Shown here: piece by piece, positions 1-8,231 of the stretch | Position numbering within the stretch: the first letter of the stretch is position 1 | Layout of the letters: every line of letters starts with the position of its first letter | From: Bacteroidetes bacterium 43-93 | Lineage (GTDB): Bacteria; Bacteroidota; Bacteroidia; Chitinophagales; Chitinophagaceae | NCBI GenBank assembly: GCA_001897855.1 | Contig: MKUO01000001.1 | Span: 620,001 to 684,000 of the forward strand | Direction: 5' to 3' | Length of the DNA: 64,000 bases | The notes under the pieces: generated by a model | What the model was told of the DNA's origin: nothing | The model's database searches: none | Seen by the model: only the letters and a program-made list of their open reading frames with translations | Made by a program: the position numbers and the translations under genes

Positions 1-1035
1 ATTGCTAAAAATAAAATACGTCCGGTAGCTTATCATGTATTACAGTCGGTAGATGTTCCAACGGATGTAAAGCAACAATTGAAGCGCGATAGGCTGTCTT
101 TGGCTATAAACTGTGCCGAGCATCAGCAAGAGCTTTTGAAACTGCTAAATGTTTTAAAGCAGCAAGGCATAGATGCTGTTCCTTACAAAGGCCTCGCATT
201 CGCTCATGCGTTTTACAAAGATCATACACTGAGGGAATTTGTTGATATTGATCTGCTGATCAACCCTTCAACTGCTCCGGATCTGCAAAAGCTTATAGAT
301 ATTATTACTCCTTTTGGTTACCTGCCCATGTATGTCCTGTCGCCTGGCATGAAAAGGGTGATTCTTGAGAATACCTGCGAGTTTTATTTTGATAAGTACG
401 TGAATGGGCAACGTAAGTTTCACGTAGAGATACAATGGCTGGCGCATCACCCGGTATTCGAGCTGCATAAAAAGCTGTCCAACCAACAGTTGTTTCAAGA
501 TCCTGCTGTGCTGAACCTCGGGAACACGGATGTTAAAGTCCTGAATACAGAGTCTCATTTTGTAACGATGCTTCTGCATCATGGGTTGCGCGAAAACTGG
601 AATTCCCTAAAATACATGCTTGACCTTGCGATGATATTGCAAAATGGCGAGCCGGATATGAAAGTTGTAACGGTCATAACCCGGGAATACAAGTTTAATA
701 AAGTACTTCTTTCCGGGTCTCAGTTACTCAATGAGCTATTGGGTGTCGGAGGCAATTTGTCGCCTGCCACGCAAACAGATCCAACTCCTTATATAGACGT
801 ATTATTATCGGGCAAAAAAAAGCAAAGAACGTCCTGGCAAAAGCAGGTATCGGTTCTTAGGAATACCGACGATATTACAGGTAAGGCAAAATTGACCTTT
901 AAGTTGGCGAAATATATGTTTCAACCTTCAGTAGAGGATATTCGCTATTACCGGCTCCCGGAAAGATGGCATTTTTTATATTTCTTTGTGAAGTTTATTC
1001 GGTTATCTTCAGAAAAGTTCAAAAGTACAAGCTGA
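1..1035 (+). CDS. Nucleotidyltransferase family protein (NTP_transf_5-like), 5' end cut by window
   Basis: The frame is open from base 1 to a TGA at 1033-1035, so the N-terminus lies outside the window; an internal TTG at 79 is not a convincing start. The visible protein has the hallmark of the uncharacterised nucleotidyltransferase family PF14907: a PYKG segment, then a short helix, an Arg, and a VDIDLLI strand whose Asp pair would bind metal. The C-terminal half is all-helical. Genes of this family recur in lasso-peptide clusters that carry an HPr-kinase-like gene; in the pseudomycoidin cluster, as I recall, one is linked to adding sugar to the phosphorylated peptide. It lies 10 bases before the APS kinase on the same strand and is probably co-transcribed with it. 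Family is seen; a role in modifying the lasso peptide is inferred. Confidence 0.75.
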   Translation: MAKNKIRPVAYHVLQSVDVPTDVKQQLKRDRLSLAINCAEHQQELLKLLNVLKQQGIDAVPYKGLAFAHAFYKDHTLREFVDIDLLINPSTAPDLQKLIDIITPFGYLPMYVLSPGMKRVILENTCEFYFDKYVNGQRKFHVEIQWLAHHPVFELHKKLSNQQLFQDPAVLNLGNTDVKVLNTESHFVTMLLHHGLRENWNSLKYMLDLAMILQNGEPDMKVVTVITREYKFNKVLLSGSQLLNELLGVGGNLSPATQTDPTPYIDVLLSGKKKQRTSWQKQVSVLRNTDDITGKAKLTFKLAKYMFQPSVEDIRYYRLPERWHFLYFFVKFIRLSSEKFKSTS

Positions 1036-1045
1036 TAGTTAGTAA

Positions 1046-1933
1046 ATGTTAGATCTGTTCATTAAAAATATCAGGAACGATTATTCGGTTCGCAGACACC
1101 TGTTAAAATCACTTACATGGCGTATTGTTGGCTCTCTAGATACAACGCTGCTTGGATGGATCGTTACCGGTAAATTAAATACAGGATTAAAGATTGGTGG
1201 CCTGGAGTTGTTTACTAAGTTCTTGTTTTATTTTTTACATGAAAGAGCCTGGCATCAGATAAAGTTAAAAGGCGAAAGCAAAGAAAAGATTGCTGAAAGG
1301 AACAGGAAGAATATAGAACCGCAGTTATTCAAACAAACGATCAAGATCAACAGGCAGCAGCGGGAAGATAAGAACGGACATAAAAGCATTACACTTTGGC
1401 TTACCGGATTATCGGCTTCCGGTAAATCATCTATCGCTACAGAACTGGATGCCTGGCTTCACAACCATGGTTATAACTCTTACGTGCTTGATGGTGATAA
1501 CACGCGTCTGGGCATCAACACCGACCTTTCCTTTTCAAAGGAAGACAGGAAAGAAAATATCCGCAGGGTAGCAGAGATATGCAAATTGTTTAATGATGCA
1601 GGCACCATAGTTATTGCAGCGTTTATCTCTCCATTTGCAGAAGACAGGCAGAATGCGCGTACTGTTATCGGTGCTGATAGTTTTGTGGAAATATTTGTTG
1701 ATGCCAATATCGATACCTGTAAGATGCGGGATAAGAAGGGCTTATACGCGCTGGCAGAACAAGGAAAGATCAAAGACTTTACAGGTATCAATAGTCCTTA
1801 CGAACGCCCTGCAACACCTGATATCCATATTAATGCAAATAACAGCACGATAAAGGAAAGTGTAGCCACCATCATCGCAGCATTAGAAAAATCGGGATCA
1901 ATAACGAGTGGGGAAGTGTCTGTAGCTTTATAG
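1046..1933 (+). CDS. cysC: DUF2061-adenylylsulfate kinase fusion (APS kinase)
   Basis: Phosphorylates adenosine 5'-phosphosulfate (APS) to PAPS, the donor used by sulfotransferases. Residues about 15-70 form a DUF2061 domain (RRHLLKSLTWR start, two hydrophobic stretches), which should anchor the enzyme to the membrane. Residues about 110-285 are a full CysC domain with Walker A GLSASGKSS at 121-129, the LDGDNTR substrate loop, a FISPF segment and the KGLYA and SPYE motifs. DUF2061-CysC fusions occur in other Bacteroidota. It follows the nucleotidyltransferase by 10 bases and its end overlaps the convergent exporter gene by 6 bases. With cysD and cysN nearby and no APS/PAPS or sulfite reductase in the window, PAPS is more likely meant for the sulfotransferase at 10339 than for sulfate assimilation. 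Confidence 0.93.
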   Translation: MLDLFIKNIRNDYSVRRHLLKSLTWRIVGSLDTTLLGWIVTGKLNTGLKIGGLELFTKFLFYFLHERAWHQIKLKGESKEKIAERNRKNIEPQLFKQTIKINRQQREDKNGHKSITLWLTGLSASGKSSIATELDAWLHNHGYNSYVLDGDNTRLGINTDLSFSKEDRKENIRRVAEICKLFNDAGTIVIAAFISPFAEDRQNARTVIGADSFVEIFVDANIDTCKMRDKKGLYALAEQGKIKDFTGINSPYERPATPDIHINANNSTIKESVATIIAALEKSGSITSGEVSVAL

Positions 1934-3703
1934 CCTTTGTGCTTCAAACATCTCGGCAAACTTACCGTTTACAGCTTTTAACTCTTCGAAGCTACCTTGC
2001 TCTATGATCGCTCCTTCATGCATCACATAGATCATATCGGCAAATTTCAGGTTGTATAATCTGTGAGATATGAGTATCAACATTTTATTGCCGAGTGTAT
2101 CTTTTATGTTTTTAAATACCTCTGCTTCTGATATCGGGTCCAAAGCGCTGGTAGGTTCATCTATCACTATCAATTGCGCATCCTTATAAAATATTCGCGA
2201 GAGCACCAGTTTCTGCCATTGTCCGCCACTTAGTTGTTCACTGCTTTCAAAATACCTTCCCAGCCTGGTTTTATACTCTTTCGACAATCGTTTAATAAAA
2301 TGGTGAGCGCCGGATAAGGTCGCGGCATTTTCTAGCCTCCCGATGTCATTTTGTTGTTCGTTACTGCCCAATTTTATATTCTCTTCTACAGTAAGAAAGT
2401 ACTTTTCAAAATCCTGGAATATAAAATTGCAGTTAGCGTTATAGGAGCTCGTAGATATTGACTGTAATTCTGCATTATCTATATATACACTTCCTGTTTG
2501 CAGCTTATACAGTCGCGCCAGCAATTTTACAAGTGTCGATTTGCCCGATCCGTTTTCACCAACAATAGCAATAATGCTACCCGGCCTGCATTCGAGGGTT
2601 ACATCTTTCAAAGCGTATTTATTGGCATCGGGATAAGTAAAGGAGACCTTATCAACAAACAAACCTTTGTTTATTTCGGGGAATGCCTGCTCAGCGGTAG
2701 ACGTAGCAACATTAGGTATATTGAGGAAGGCAAACAGATCGCGCAAAAAGATGTTTTGTTGCAGTACCTGTACTACCGATTGCAGGAAATTCCTTGATGC
2801 GCTCTGCAGTCGTTGAAATCCCTGCAGGTACACCACAAATGTTCCCAGTGTGATCGTCTTTTCCCATGCCGATCTGGCCAGTAAAATAATAAGTATCGAC
2901 ATCACGATTATTTCCGCACTTTCTGCCAGCAGACTATGCCTTGCATGTTTAGCAGCCAGCGATCGCCTTTCGCCAAAAATATATGCCCTTATTTTCCGAA
3001 ACTTCCCGATATAGAATGCACCAAAACCCAACGTCCTCACCTCCTTGGCGCTTGTTGTTGCTGTGAGCATATTATGTATATAGCCCGCCTCGCGTTCTGT
3101 CGGTGCAAGTTGTCTTTCTTGCCTCGCTATAGATTGCCCCTGGTACCATTTTACTATCGCAAGAGGTACAGACATGCAAAGGAACAGTATGGCAAAAGAT
3201 GAATGGAGCGCCACGAAGAATCCCGTCAGAAAAAGAAGGGAAGTACTGTTAAGTATTATAGAATTAAAACTGCTGAGTAATGCAGATGCTTTGTAAATAG
3301 CCTGCTGCTGCGCCAGGTGTAACGTATCATGATAAGATGGGTTTTCATAATATTCGTAATCTACTTCTATGGCTTTGTGTAATACTTTTTCCGATAAATG
3401 ATCCGTTACTTTTTGCAGATGTATCTTGCTGATGTAGCCGGAGTATTGTGCCGCCATTGCCGTTAATAGCTGTACGCCGCTAAATAGAAGTATTAAAAGC
3501 AGTGTACGGTCAAAGCTGCTGTTGCCATCCGTAACCGATTCTATCAGGGCTTTGATAAAGTACAGCGATACTACCGGCAACAATGATTGTACGATTTGCA
3601 GTACAATGTTTGTTACAGCCAGGCGTTTGTCTGTTTGCCAGGTGATAGCCCAGATACTTTCCAGGTTACTGATAAATGATGCCGTGCGCTTTTTTAGATC
3701 CAG
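1928..3703 (-). CDS. ABC exporter (fused membrane and ATPase domains), probable lasso peptide exporter
   Basis: A half-transporter with an N-terminal six-helix membrane domain and a C-terminal ATPase: Walker A GENGSGKST, signature LSGGQWQKL, Walker B LIVIDEPTSALDP and the His switch LISHRL. There is no N-terminal C39 peptidase, as expected for lasso exporters, where a separate protein (B2) removes the leader. It is third in the minus-strand unit cysD-cysN-exporter. The start is a puzzle. The first ordinary start in frame is TTG at 3583, but about 40 codons upstream read like the normal N-terminus of this family (amphipathic linker, Trp-rich, then helix 1) and there is no ATG, GTG or TTG between the stop at 3745 and 3583. 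I place the start provisionally at a CTG (3703), just after the cysN stop. Export of the peptide is inferred from context. Confidence 0.85.
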   Translation of the reverse strand: MDLKKRTASFISNLESIWAITWQTDKRLAVTNIVLQIVQSLLPVVSLYFIKALIESVTDGNSSFDRTLLLILLFSGVQLLTAMAAQYSGYISKIHLQKVTDHLSEKVLHKAIEVDYEYYENPSYHDTLHLAQQQAIYKASALLSSFNSIILNSTSLLFLTGFFVALHSSFAILFLCMSVPLAIVKWYQGQSIARQERQLAPTEREAGYIHNMLTATTSAKEVRTLGFGAFYIGKFRKIRAYIFGERRSLAAKHARHSLLAESAEIIVMSILIILLARSAWEKTITLGTFVVYLQGFQRLQSASRNFLQSVVQVLQQNIFLRDLFAFLNIPNVATSTAEQAFPEINKGLFVDKVSFTYPDANKYALKDVTLECRPGSIIAIVGENGSGKSTLVKLLARLYKLQTGSVYIDNAELQSISTSSYNANCNFIFQDFEKYFLTVEENIKLGSNEQQNDIGRLENAATLSGAHHFIKRLSKEYKTRLGRYFESSEQLSGGQWQKLVLSRIFYKDAQLIVIDEPTSALDPISEAEVFKNIKDTLGNKMLILISHRLYNLKFADMIYVMHEGAIIEQGSFEELKAVNGKFAEMFEAQRL

Positions 3704-3714
3704 GTTGTTATGTT

Positions 3715-4929
3715 TTAATAAATCATGATAGCAGCTACCGTGTTATGAGTTGCAGGGTCTATAATGATACCTCGCGCATTTTCCGGGCACACATCATAGC
3801 TATCATACACAACCGGTACTTCGGTTTCTATAATAGCGCTTGCTACTTCATTAACCTTTAAGCCGGGGACTTTTTCTTTGTCAAAGCTAAAAGGATTTAT
3901 CCGGTATTCTATATCCCTGATGTGGCAAATAGATTCTTGCGTATGAATGCGTAAAATAAATTCTTTGTTTTGCTCGCAGTTAATTTCCGGATCCAGCCAG
4001 CATATAGCTGCAGTGAGGAGTTTCGTGCATTGGGGGCGATGTGTTAAGGGGGCTAATATACTGCCACGCTTCATCCCATCATTGGTATTCAGCTCAAGGC
4101 ATATATTCTCACCGGCTTTAGCCGTTTCCACTTCTTCGTACCCCGAAATAATTTTCTTTACCAATACTTCATTTTCCGGCGGAAAAATTTTCAGAGGTTC
4201 ATTAACATGAATTTCTCCGCTGAGGACTTTCCCAAAGTAAAGACTTGTTTTGGTCGATTCGTCTTCGGCACAGTATTGTATAGATACACGTCCCGGGCCA
4301 TTTGTTGTCTTATGTGTATCACATTGCTCTAAAAAGCTCAGCAGGTCAGGGCCATGATACCAGGGCATATTTTCAGAGTGTGCAGAGACATTATCGCCGT
4401 GTAATGCGCTGATGGGAATAAATATTACATCACGCAGTTGCAGCCTTTCTGCAATAGATCGGTATTCGTTCCTGATGGATTCAAATGCATCTTCACCATA
4501 CGCCAACGCATCCATTTTGTTAACCGCTACTACCACATAACGGGTTCTAAGGAAGGATGCTACTAGGCTATGCAGTCTTGTCTGGCTGGTGATGCCATTC
4601 TTTGCATCTATCAATATGATCATTACATCTACATTCGATGCGCCGGTTACCATATTTTTCGTGTACTGAAAATGGCCCGGAGCATCAGAGATGATGTACT
4701 TTCTGTTGTTGGTTTTAAAATATCTGTACCCGATATCTATGGTAATGCCTCCCGCTCTTTCAGAACGCAGGCCGTCTGTAATATGTGCCAGGTTGATGAT
4801 ATTGCCAACTTTGCTTACAGATTCCAACACATCTTCTTTGATATTGCCTGTGTCATATAGCAGGCGTCCTGTTAATGTGCTTTTCCCGTCATCAATACTG
4901 CCTGCGGTCGTAAATCTCAATAGCTCCAT
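3715..4929 (-). CDS. cysN: Sulfate adenylyltransferase subunit 1 (GTPase)
   Basis: The regulatory GTPase of ATP sulfurylase; with CysD it couples GTP hydrolysis to APS formation from ATP and sulfate. G1 (AGSIDDGKST, residues about 9-18), the GGITIDIGYRYF switch I region, G3 DAPGH and G4 NKMD are all intact, followed by EF-Tu-like beta-barrel domains. At 404 residues it has no fused APS kinase, consistent with the separate cysC at 1046. It starts 8 bases after the cysD stop and runs into the exporter gene, which must begin at or just past its TAA. Placement inside a lasso cluster, with no reductase genes, suggests a PAPS supply for sulfation. Confidence 0.96.
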   Translation of the reverse strand: MELLRFTTAGSIDDGKSTLTGRLLYDTGNIKEDVLESVSKVGNIINLAHITDGLRSERAGGITIDIGYRYFKTNNRKYIISDAPGHFQYTKNMVTGASNVDVMIILIDAKNGITSQTRLHSLVASFLRTRYVVVAVNKMDALAYGEDAFESIRNEYRSIAERLQLRDVIFIPISALHGDNVSAHSENMPWYHGPDLLSFLEQCDTHKTTNGPGRVSIQYCAEDESTKTSLYFGKVLSGEIHVNEPLKIFPPENEVLVKKIISGYEEVETAKAGENICLELNTNDGMKRGSILAPLTHRPQCTKLLTAAICWLDPEINCEQNKEFILRIHTQESICHIRDIEYRINPFSFDKEKVPGLKVNEVASAIIETEVPVVYDSYDVCPENARGIIIDPATHNTVAAIMIY

Positions 4930-4937
4930 TGCTTCTG

Positions 4938-5831
4938 TTAAAAGTATCCCTGTAGTTTTCTGTCTTCCATTGCCGCGTCCGATAGTTGGTCGTCAATGCG
5001 CGTTTCGCCTCGTTCGCTTATGTTCGATGCTTCTATTTCTCTTATTACCTCATCAATGGTTCGGGCGTCCGATTTTATAGCAGCAGTACAGGTCATATCG
5101 CCTACGGTACGGTATCGCACATTTTCAGTCAGGCGTATATCTTCATCATCTATTTTTATGTATCCAGATACTGCTATCAACCGGCCGTTATAAACAATAC
5201 AAGAACGCTCGTGGGCAAAATAGAGCGATGGCAGGTCTATATTTTCCTGCCTTATATATTGCCACACATCCATTTCAGTCCAGTTGCTTATCGGGAATAC
5301 CCGCATATTTTCACCTTCGTTGATGCGTCCGTTATATATGTTCCAAAGCTCCGGCTTTTGATTATAGGGCTGCCATTTGCCTTCTCTATCCCTAACAGAA
5401 AAGAAACGTTCTTTTGCTCTCGCTTTTTCCTCATCCCTGCGCCCACCCCCAATACAGGCATCAAATCCAAATTCCCGGATGGCATCCATCAGTGTGATGG
5501 ATTGCAGTACATTCCTGCTGGGTAGTTTCTCTACAGGCTCTTCTATCCCATGTTCTAGGATAGAGTCTTCTACCTTTCTAATGATCAGTTGTAGCCCTTT
5601 CTGTAGCACCAGTTGATCCCGGAAGCGTAATGCTTCTTCAAAATTATGGCCCGTATCTACGTGCATTACAGGGAAGGGGATAGGCATTGGATGGAATGCT
5701 TTGGCTGCAAGGTGTATGAGCACGGTGGAATCCTTACCTCCCGAAAAAAGTAACACCGGCTTTGTAAACTGGGCAGCTATTTCCCGGAACACATAGATCG
5801 CTTCTGCCTCCAGTTCTTGTAAATAATTCAT
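4938..5831 (-). CDS. cysD: Sulfate adenylyltransferase subunit 2
   Basis: The catalytic subunit of ATP sulfurylase (ATP + sulfate to APS + PPi). It is a PP-loop enzyme with the SGGKDS pyrophosphatase motif at residues 30-35, HVDTGHNF following it, and the conserved GGGRRDEEKARAKER segment; the C-terminal region ends in the usual short basic tail. Full family length (297 residues). The ATG at 5831 is preceded by a TAnnTTTG -7 box on the minus strand at 5842-5849. It is the first gene of the minus-strand unit cysD-cysN-exporter and is divergent from the lasso precursors. Confidence 0.96.
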   Translation of the reverse strand: MNYLQELEAEAIYVFREIAAQFTKPVLLFSGGKDSTVLIHLAAKAFHPMPIPFPVMHVDTGHNFEEALRFRDQLVLQKGLQLIIRKVEDSILEHGIEEPVEKLPSRNVLQSITLMDAIREFGFDACIGGGRRDEEKARAKERFFSVRDREGKWQPYNQKPELWNIYNGRINEGENMRVFPISNWTEMDVWQYIRQENIDLPSLYFAHERSCIVYNGRLIAVSGYIKIDDEDIRLTENVRYRTVGDMTCTAAIKSDARTIDEVIREIEASNISERGETRIDDQLSDAAMEDRKLQGYF

Positions 5832-5841
5832 TGTATATTTT

Positions 5842-5869
5842 CAAAAATAGTTATTAGGTATAAATACCT
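5842..5869 (-). promoter_or_regulatory. cysD promoter -7 box with palindromic operator candidate
   Basis: On the minus strand TATTTTTG (5842-5849) matches the Bacteroidota -7 consensus TAnnTTTG. Just upstream, 5856-5869 is a perfect 14-base palindrome (AGGTAT, AA, ATACCT) that falls in the spacer between the -7 and -33 positions, where a bound repressor would block polymerase. No clear TTTG -33 box is seen (TTTAC at the right distance). It sits in the 118-base gap between cysD and the first precursor and could control both directions. Confidence 0.5.
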
Positions 5870-5912
5870 GTAAATATTTATTCACATCTATACCATCGTG
5901 TTTGTTTTTTAT

Positions 5913-5920
5913 TAATTTTG
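5913..5920 (+). promoter_or_regulatory. Promoter -7 box for the lasso precursor operon
   Basis: TAATTTTG matches TAnnTTTG and lies 29 bases before the ATG of the first precursor. A TTTG at 5901-5904 is too close (8-base spacer) to be the usual -33 element, so only the -7 half is supported. Confidence 0.45.
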
Positions 5921-5949
5921 GCTCGCTGGTATATTTTAAACATTCCATT

Positions 5950-6105
5950 ATGAATAATGCACAACGCGGCTTTGATAGCCCAAAAGAAAATAATACTCCC
6001 GAAAAGAAGGCATGGATAGCACCGGCTTTGATTGAGGAATCCGTTTCTGAAACAAAAGGGGGTGGTATTACTGCTACATTAGAGAACGGTTTTTATCATA
6101 CATAG
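5950..6105 (+). CDS. Lasso peptide precursor A1
   Basis: A 51-residue peptide from ATG 5950. The leader (residues 1-36) carries KKAWIAPALIEESV, a W-x-x-P version of the YxxP element bound by the PqqD-like protein, and ends in Thr-Lys; Thr at position -2 is the classic lasso cleavage determinant. The predicted core (37-51) is GGGITATLENGFYHT: Gly1 can form the macrolactam with Glu9, giving a nine-residue ring and a six-residue tail with Phe-Tyr-His as possible steric plugs. Tyr13 and the C-terminal Thr15 offer hydroxyls for sulfation or phosphorylation. The following genes are the standard lasso enzymes. A TTG at 5902 in the same frame would add an unrelated hydrophobic run and is rejected as the start. 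Confidence 0.9.
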   Translation: MNNAQRGFDSPKENNTPEKKAWIAPALIEESVSETKGGGITATLENGFYHT

Positions 6106-6118
6106 ATAACGATAATAT

Positions 6119-6134
6119 ATCTTATATATAAGAT
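6119..6134. promoter_or_regulatory. 16-base perfect palindrome between the two precursor genes
   Basis: ATCTTATATATAAGAT is self-complementary and lies 14 bases after the A1 stop. It may be a weak RNA hairpin that sets the A1/A2 ratio or protects the upstream mRNA, or a protein site. It has no G+C-rich stem or T-run, so it is not a typical terminator. Confidence 0.35.
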
Positions 6135-6191
6135 GTGCTATTGGGTTTGTAATGGAACAATTATAGCTCGATAACTTTTTAATTCTTACTC

Positions 6192-6347
6192 ATGGAGAAA
6201 ACAACGCAGGGCTCCGGTGGTCTAAAGTCAGCTAGCACCACCGAAAAAAAAGCATGGATAGCGCCGGCGCTAATAGAAGAATCAGTTGCTGAGACTAAAG
6301 GTGGCAGTATTACAGATATATTCGAGAACAGTTTTTATCATACATAG
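6192..6347 (+). CDS. Lasso peptide precursor A2
   Basis: A second 51-residue precursor, same length as A1 and easily missed because it is so short. Residues 18-33 are nearly identical to A1 (EKKAWIAPALIEESV), the leader again ends in Thr-Lys, and the core is GGSITDIFENSFYHT. Gly1, Gly2, Ile4, Thr5, Glu9, Asn10 and the tail Phe-Tyr-His-Thr are shared with A1; positions 3, 6, 7, 8 and 11 differ. Glu9 is the only acid in both cores at a usual ring-closing position (7-9), which supports a Gly1-Glu9 ring. The N-terminal 17 residues differ freely, as expected for a leader outside the recognition element. Confidence 0.9.
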   Translation: MEKTTQGSGGLKSASTTEKKAWIAPALIEESVAETKGGSITDIFENSFYHT

Positions 6348-6400
6348 GCAGTTCCGTTTATAGCATCCGTATTAAACAGCTGTATTTCGTATAATGCGTA

Positions 6401-8230
6401 ATGAGTAGTATAAGCGGTTTTACCGGTAGTGACGCTGATGCATTACAATTAATGCAGAATAAGCTTAGGCACTGGCAGCCGGATGTAGAAGAAATATACC
6501 TGGATGAAGATATAAGTCTTGCATCACTTGAATTATACGATACTCCCGAGTCGACATACACAAAACAGCCATTTGAATATGGTGATATGGTGGTTGTTGC
6601 AGATTGCCGTATAGACAATAGGGAAGAGTTATCAAAAAAAATGGATCTGCCGCTTAACATTGAAGCAGCAGATGTTTTTTTTATTGCCCTTGCTTATAAA
6701 AAATGGGGCAATGATTGTGTAAAGTATTTATACGGAGATCTTGCTTTCGTCATTTGGGATAAGGGGCGCAAGTCTCTTTTTGCCGCCAGGGATCATATTG
6801 GTATCAAAACGCTTTATCACACTACCATTAACGGACGGTTCGTATTCGCAAGCGAAATAAAAGGAATATTAGCCCATCCCGATTTTAAGGCTGAAATAAA
6901 TGAACGCTATATAGTCTCAAGTATCGGCGGTGTTCATGAAGCCTCAGCTGATAATACACCCTATGCCAATATTCAATTGTTACCACCTGGCCACTTCCTG
7001 GAATGGCATTCAGGAAACGTAACAATATCCCGTTATTGGGAATTTGGCAAGAATGTTCCTGCTGTTACTTGCCGCGAGGAAGAATACATACAGAAGTTCA
7101 GAGACTTGTTGTTCGAAGCAGTAAGATGTCGTTTGCGCTCGCCCCAGGGCTTGGGTGCAGAAGTGAGCGGCGGCCTGGATTCAACCTCAATTGCTGCTAT
7201 AGCAATGGAAATATTAGGGAAAGGAACGCCATTTCATTCTTTCTGCCACGGTAAAGCACAGAATAAAAAATTTGACGTTTATGGCGATGATACGTATGTG
7301 GTAAGGGATTTTTGCAATAAGTATAATATATCGGGCTATCTGCATGTAGTGAATGAAGCCAATCATTCATGGGATATTGCAGAAGATATTTTATTAAATG
7401 TGTACGACGAAGAAGATACAACGGAGGTACCATTATTAACAGGTGCTTTCCTGCCGGCTGCAAAGTCTGCAGGTGTTAGGGTGATGTTGTCTGGCCATGG
7501 CGGCGATCATGTAGCAAGCAACCTGGCAAGAGGGTTTTATATGCAAAATGCAATAGATAAAAATTATCTAAGGCTTTGGCGAAATCTTTACAGGGAGTTT
7601 GGCGCTTTGCGTAGTATTCCACGGTTAGGTTATTATACAGCTCGCGGATTAAATGGGACAGCCATCACCAAAGAAGTTTCTAAAAAAGCTTTGCAGGCTA
7701 TCCAAAATAGCGGTTTGCGTAGTGAAGTGATTGAAAAATACAATTTACTCGCAAATCCTGCTGCAATAGACCTTTTATCTGCATCATGCCTGGCAGATAA
7801 ATACGTTCGAAACATGCGTTTTAGAGCCGCCGTAAAACGTGCATATACACACGATCTGGTAAGTAAGCACTTCAATATAGAATATAGATTCCCCCTTTTA
7901 GATGTTCGGTTAATGGAATTCACGATGGCAATAGCACCGCACATTGAAAAAAAGTATGGCTCCCAAAGAGAGTTTTACAAGCTTGCCGTTAAAGATTATA
8001 TTCCCACTGCTGTTTGGGATAGCGGGAAGAGTATGGTGCCTACAACACCTTTTATTCATGCGTTCTATAAAAAAAACGAACAATCAATACGTAAACTGCG
8101 GGAATCTTTAGACTCCGGTCTCACCCGGTTTTTTGATGAGGGTAAACTTCGCAATACTACTGCTAAGCTGAATCTGAAACTAATTGTATTGAATAATGCA
8201 TATAAAAAAATAAAGCATAAACAACTGTGA
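6401..8230 (+). CDS. Lasso peptide cyclase (asparagine synthetase-like, C protein)
   Basis: A 609-residue AsnB-type protein. The N-terminal glutaminase-like half starts MSSISGF, without the Cys2 needed to hydrolyse glutamine, as is usual in lasso cyclases (McjC type). The synthetase half has the PP-loop SGGLDS at about residue 255 and the downstream SGHGGD loop. In lasso biosynthesis this enzyme adenylates the side-chain acid (here Glu9) and joins it to the freed N-terminal amine while the tail is threaded. It lies 53 bases after A2, and its TGA is one base before the ATG of the PqqD-like gene. Ordinary asparagine synthetase is ruled out by the missing Cys and the neighbours. Confidence 0.93.
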   Translation: MSSISGFTGSDADALQLMQNKLRHWQPDVEEIYLDEDISLASLELYDTPESTYTKQPFEYGDMVVVADCRIDNREELSKKMDLPLNIEAADVFFIALAYKKWGNDCVKYLYGDLAFVIWDKGRKSLFAARDHIGIKTLYHTTINGRFVFASEIKGILAHPDFKAEINERYIVSSIGGVHEASADNTPYANIQLLPPGHFLEWHSGNVTISRYWEFGKNVPAVTCREEEYIQKFRDLLFEAVRCRLRSPQGLGAEVSGGLDSTSIAAIAMEILGKGTPFHSFCHGKAQNKKFDVYGDDTYVVRDFCNKYNISGYLHVVNEANHSWDIAEDILLNVYDEEDTTEVPLLTGAFLPAAKSAGVRVMLSGHGGDHVASNLARGFYMQNAIDKNYLRLWRNLYREFGALRSIPRLGYYTARGLNGTAITKEVSKKALQAIQNSGLRSEVIEKYNLLANPAAIDLLSASCLADKYVRNMRFRAAVKRAYTHDLVSKHFNIEYRFPLLDVRLMEFTMAIAPHIEKKYGSQREFYKLAVKDYIPTAVWDSGKSMVPTTPFIHAFYKKNEQSIRKLRESLDSGLTRFFDEGKLRNTTAKLNLKLIVLNNAYKKIKHKQL

Positions 8231-8231
8231 C

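Noticed and set aside
1046-5831. Ordinary assimilatory sulfate operon
   Set aside because: No APS/PAPS or sulfite reductase in the window, and the genes surround a lasso exporter and a sulfotransferase.
5902-5949. TTG at 5902 as an upstream start of precursor A1
   Set aside because: It overlaps the -7 box and A2 has the same 51-residue length from its ATG, so ATG 5950 is right.
6401-8230. Housekeeping asparagine synthetase
   Set aside because: No Cys2 for glutamine hydrolysis, and the gene lies between lasso precursors and a PqqD-like gene.
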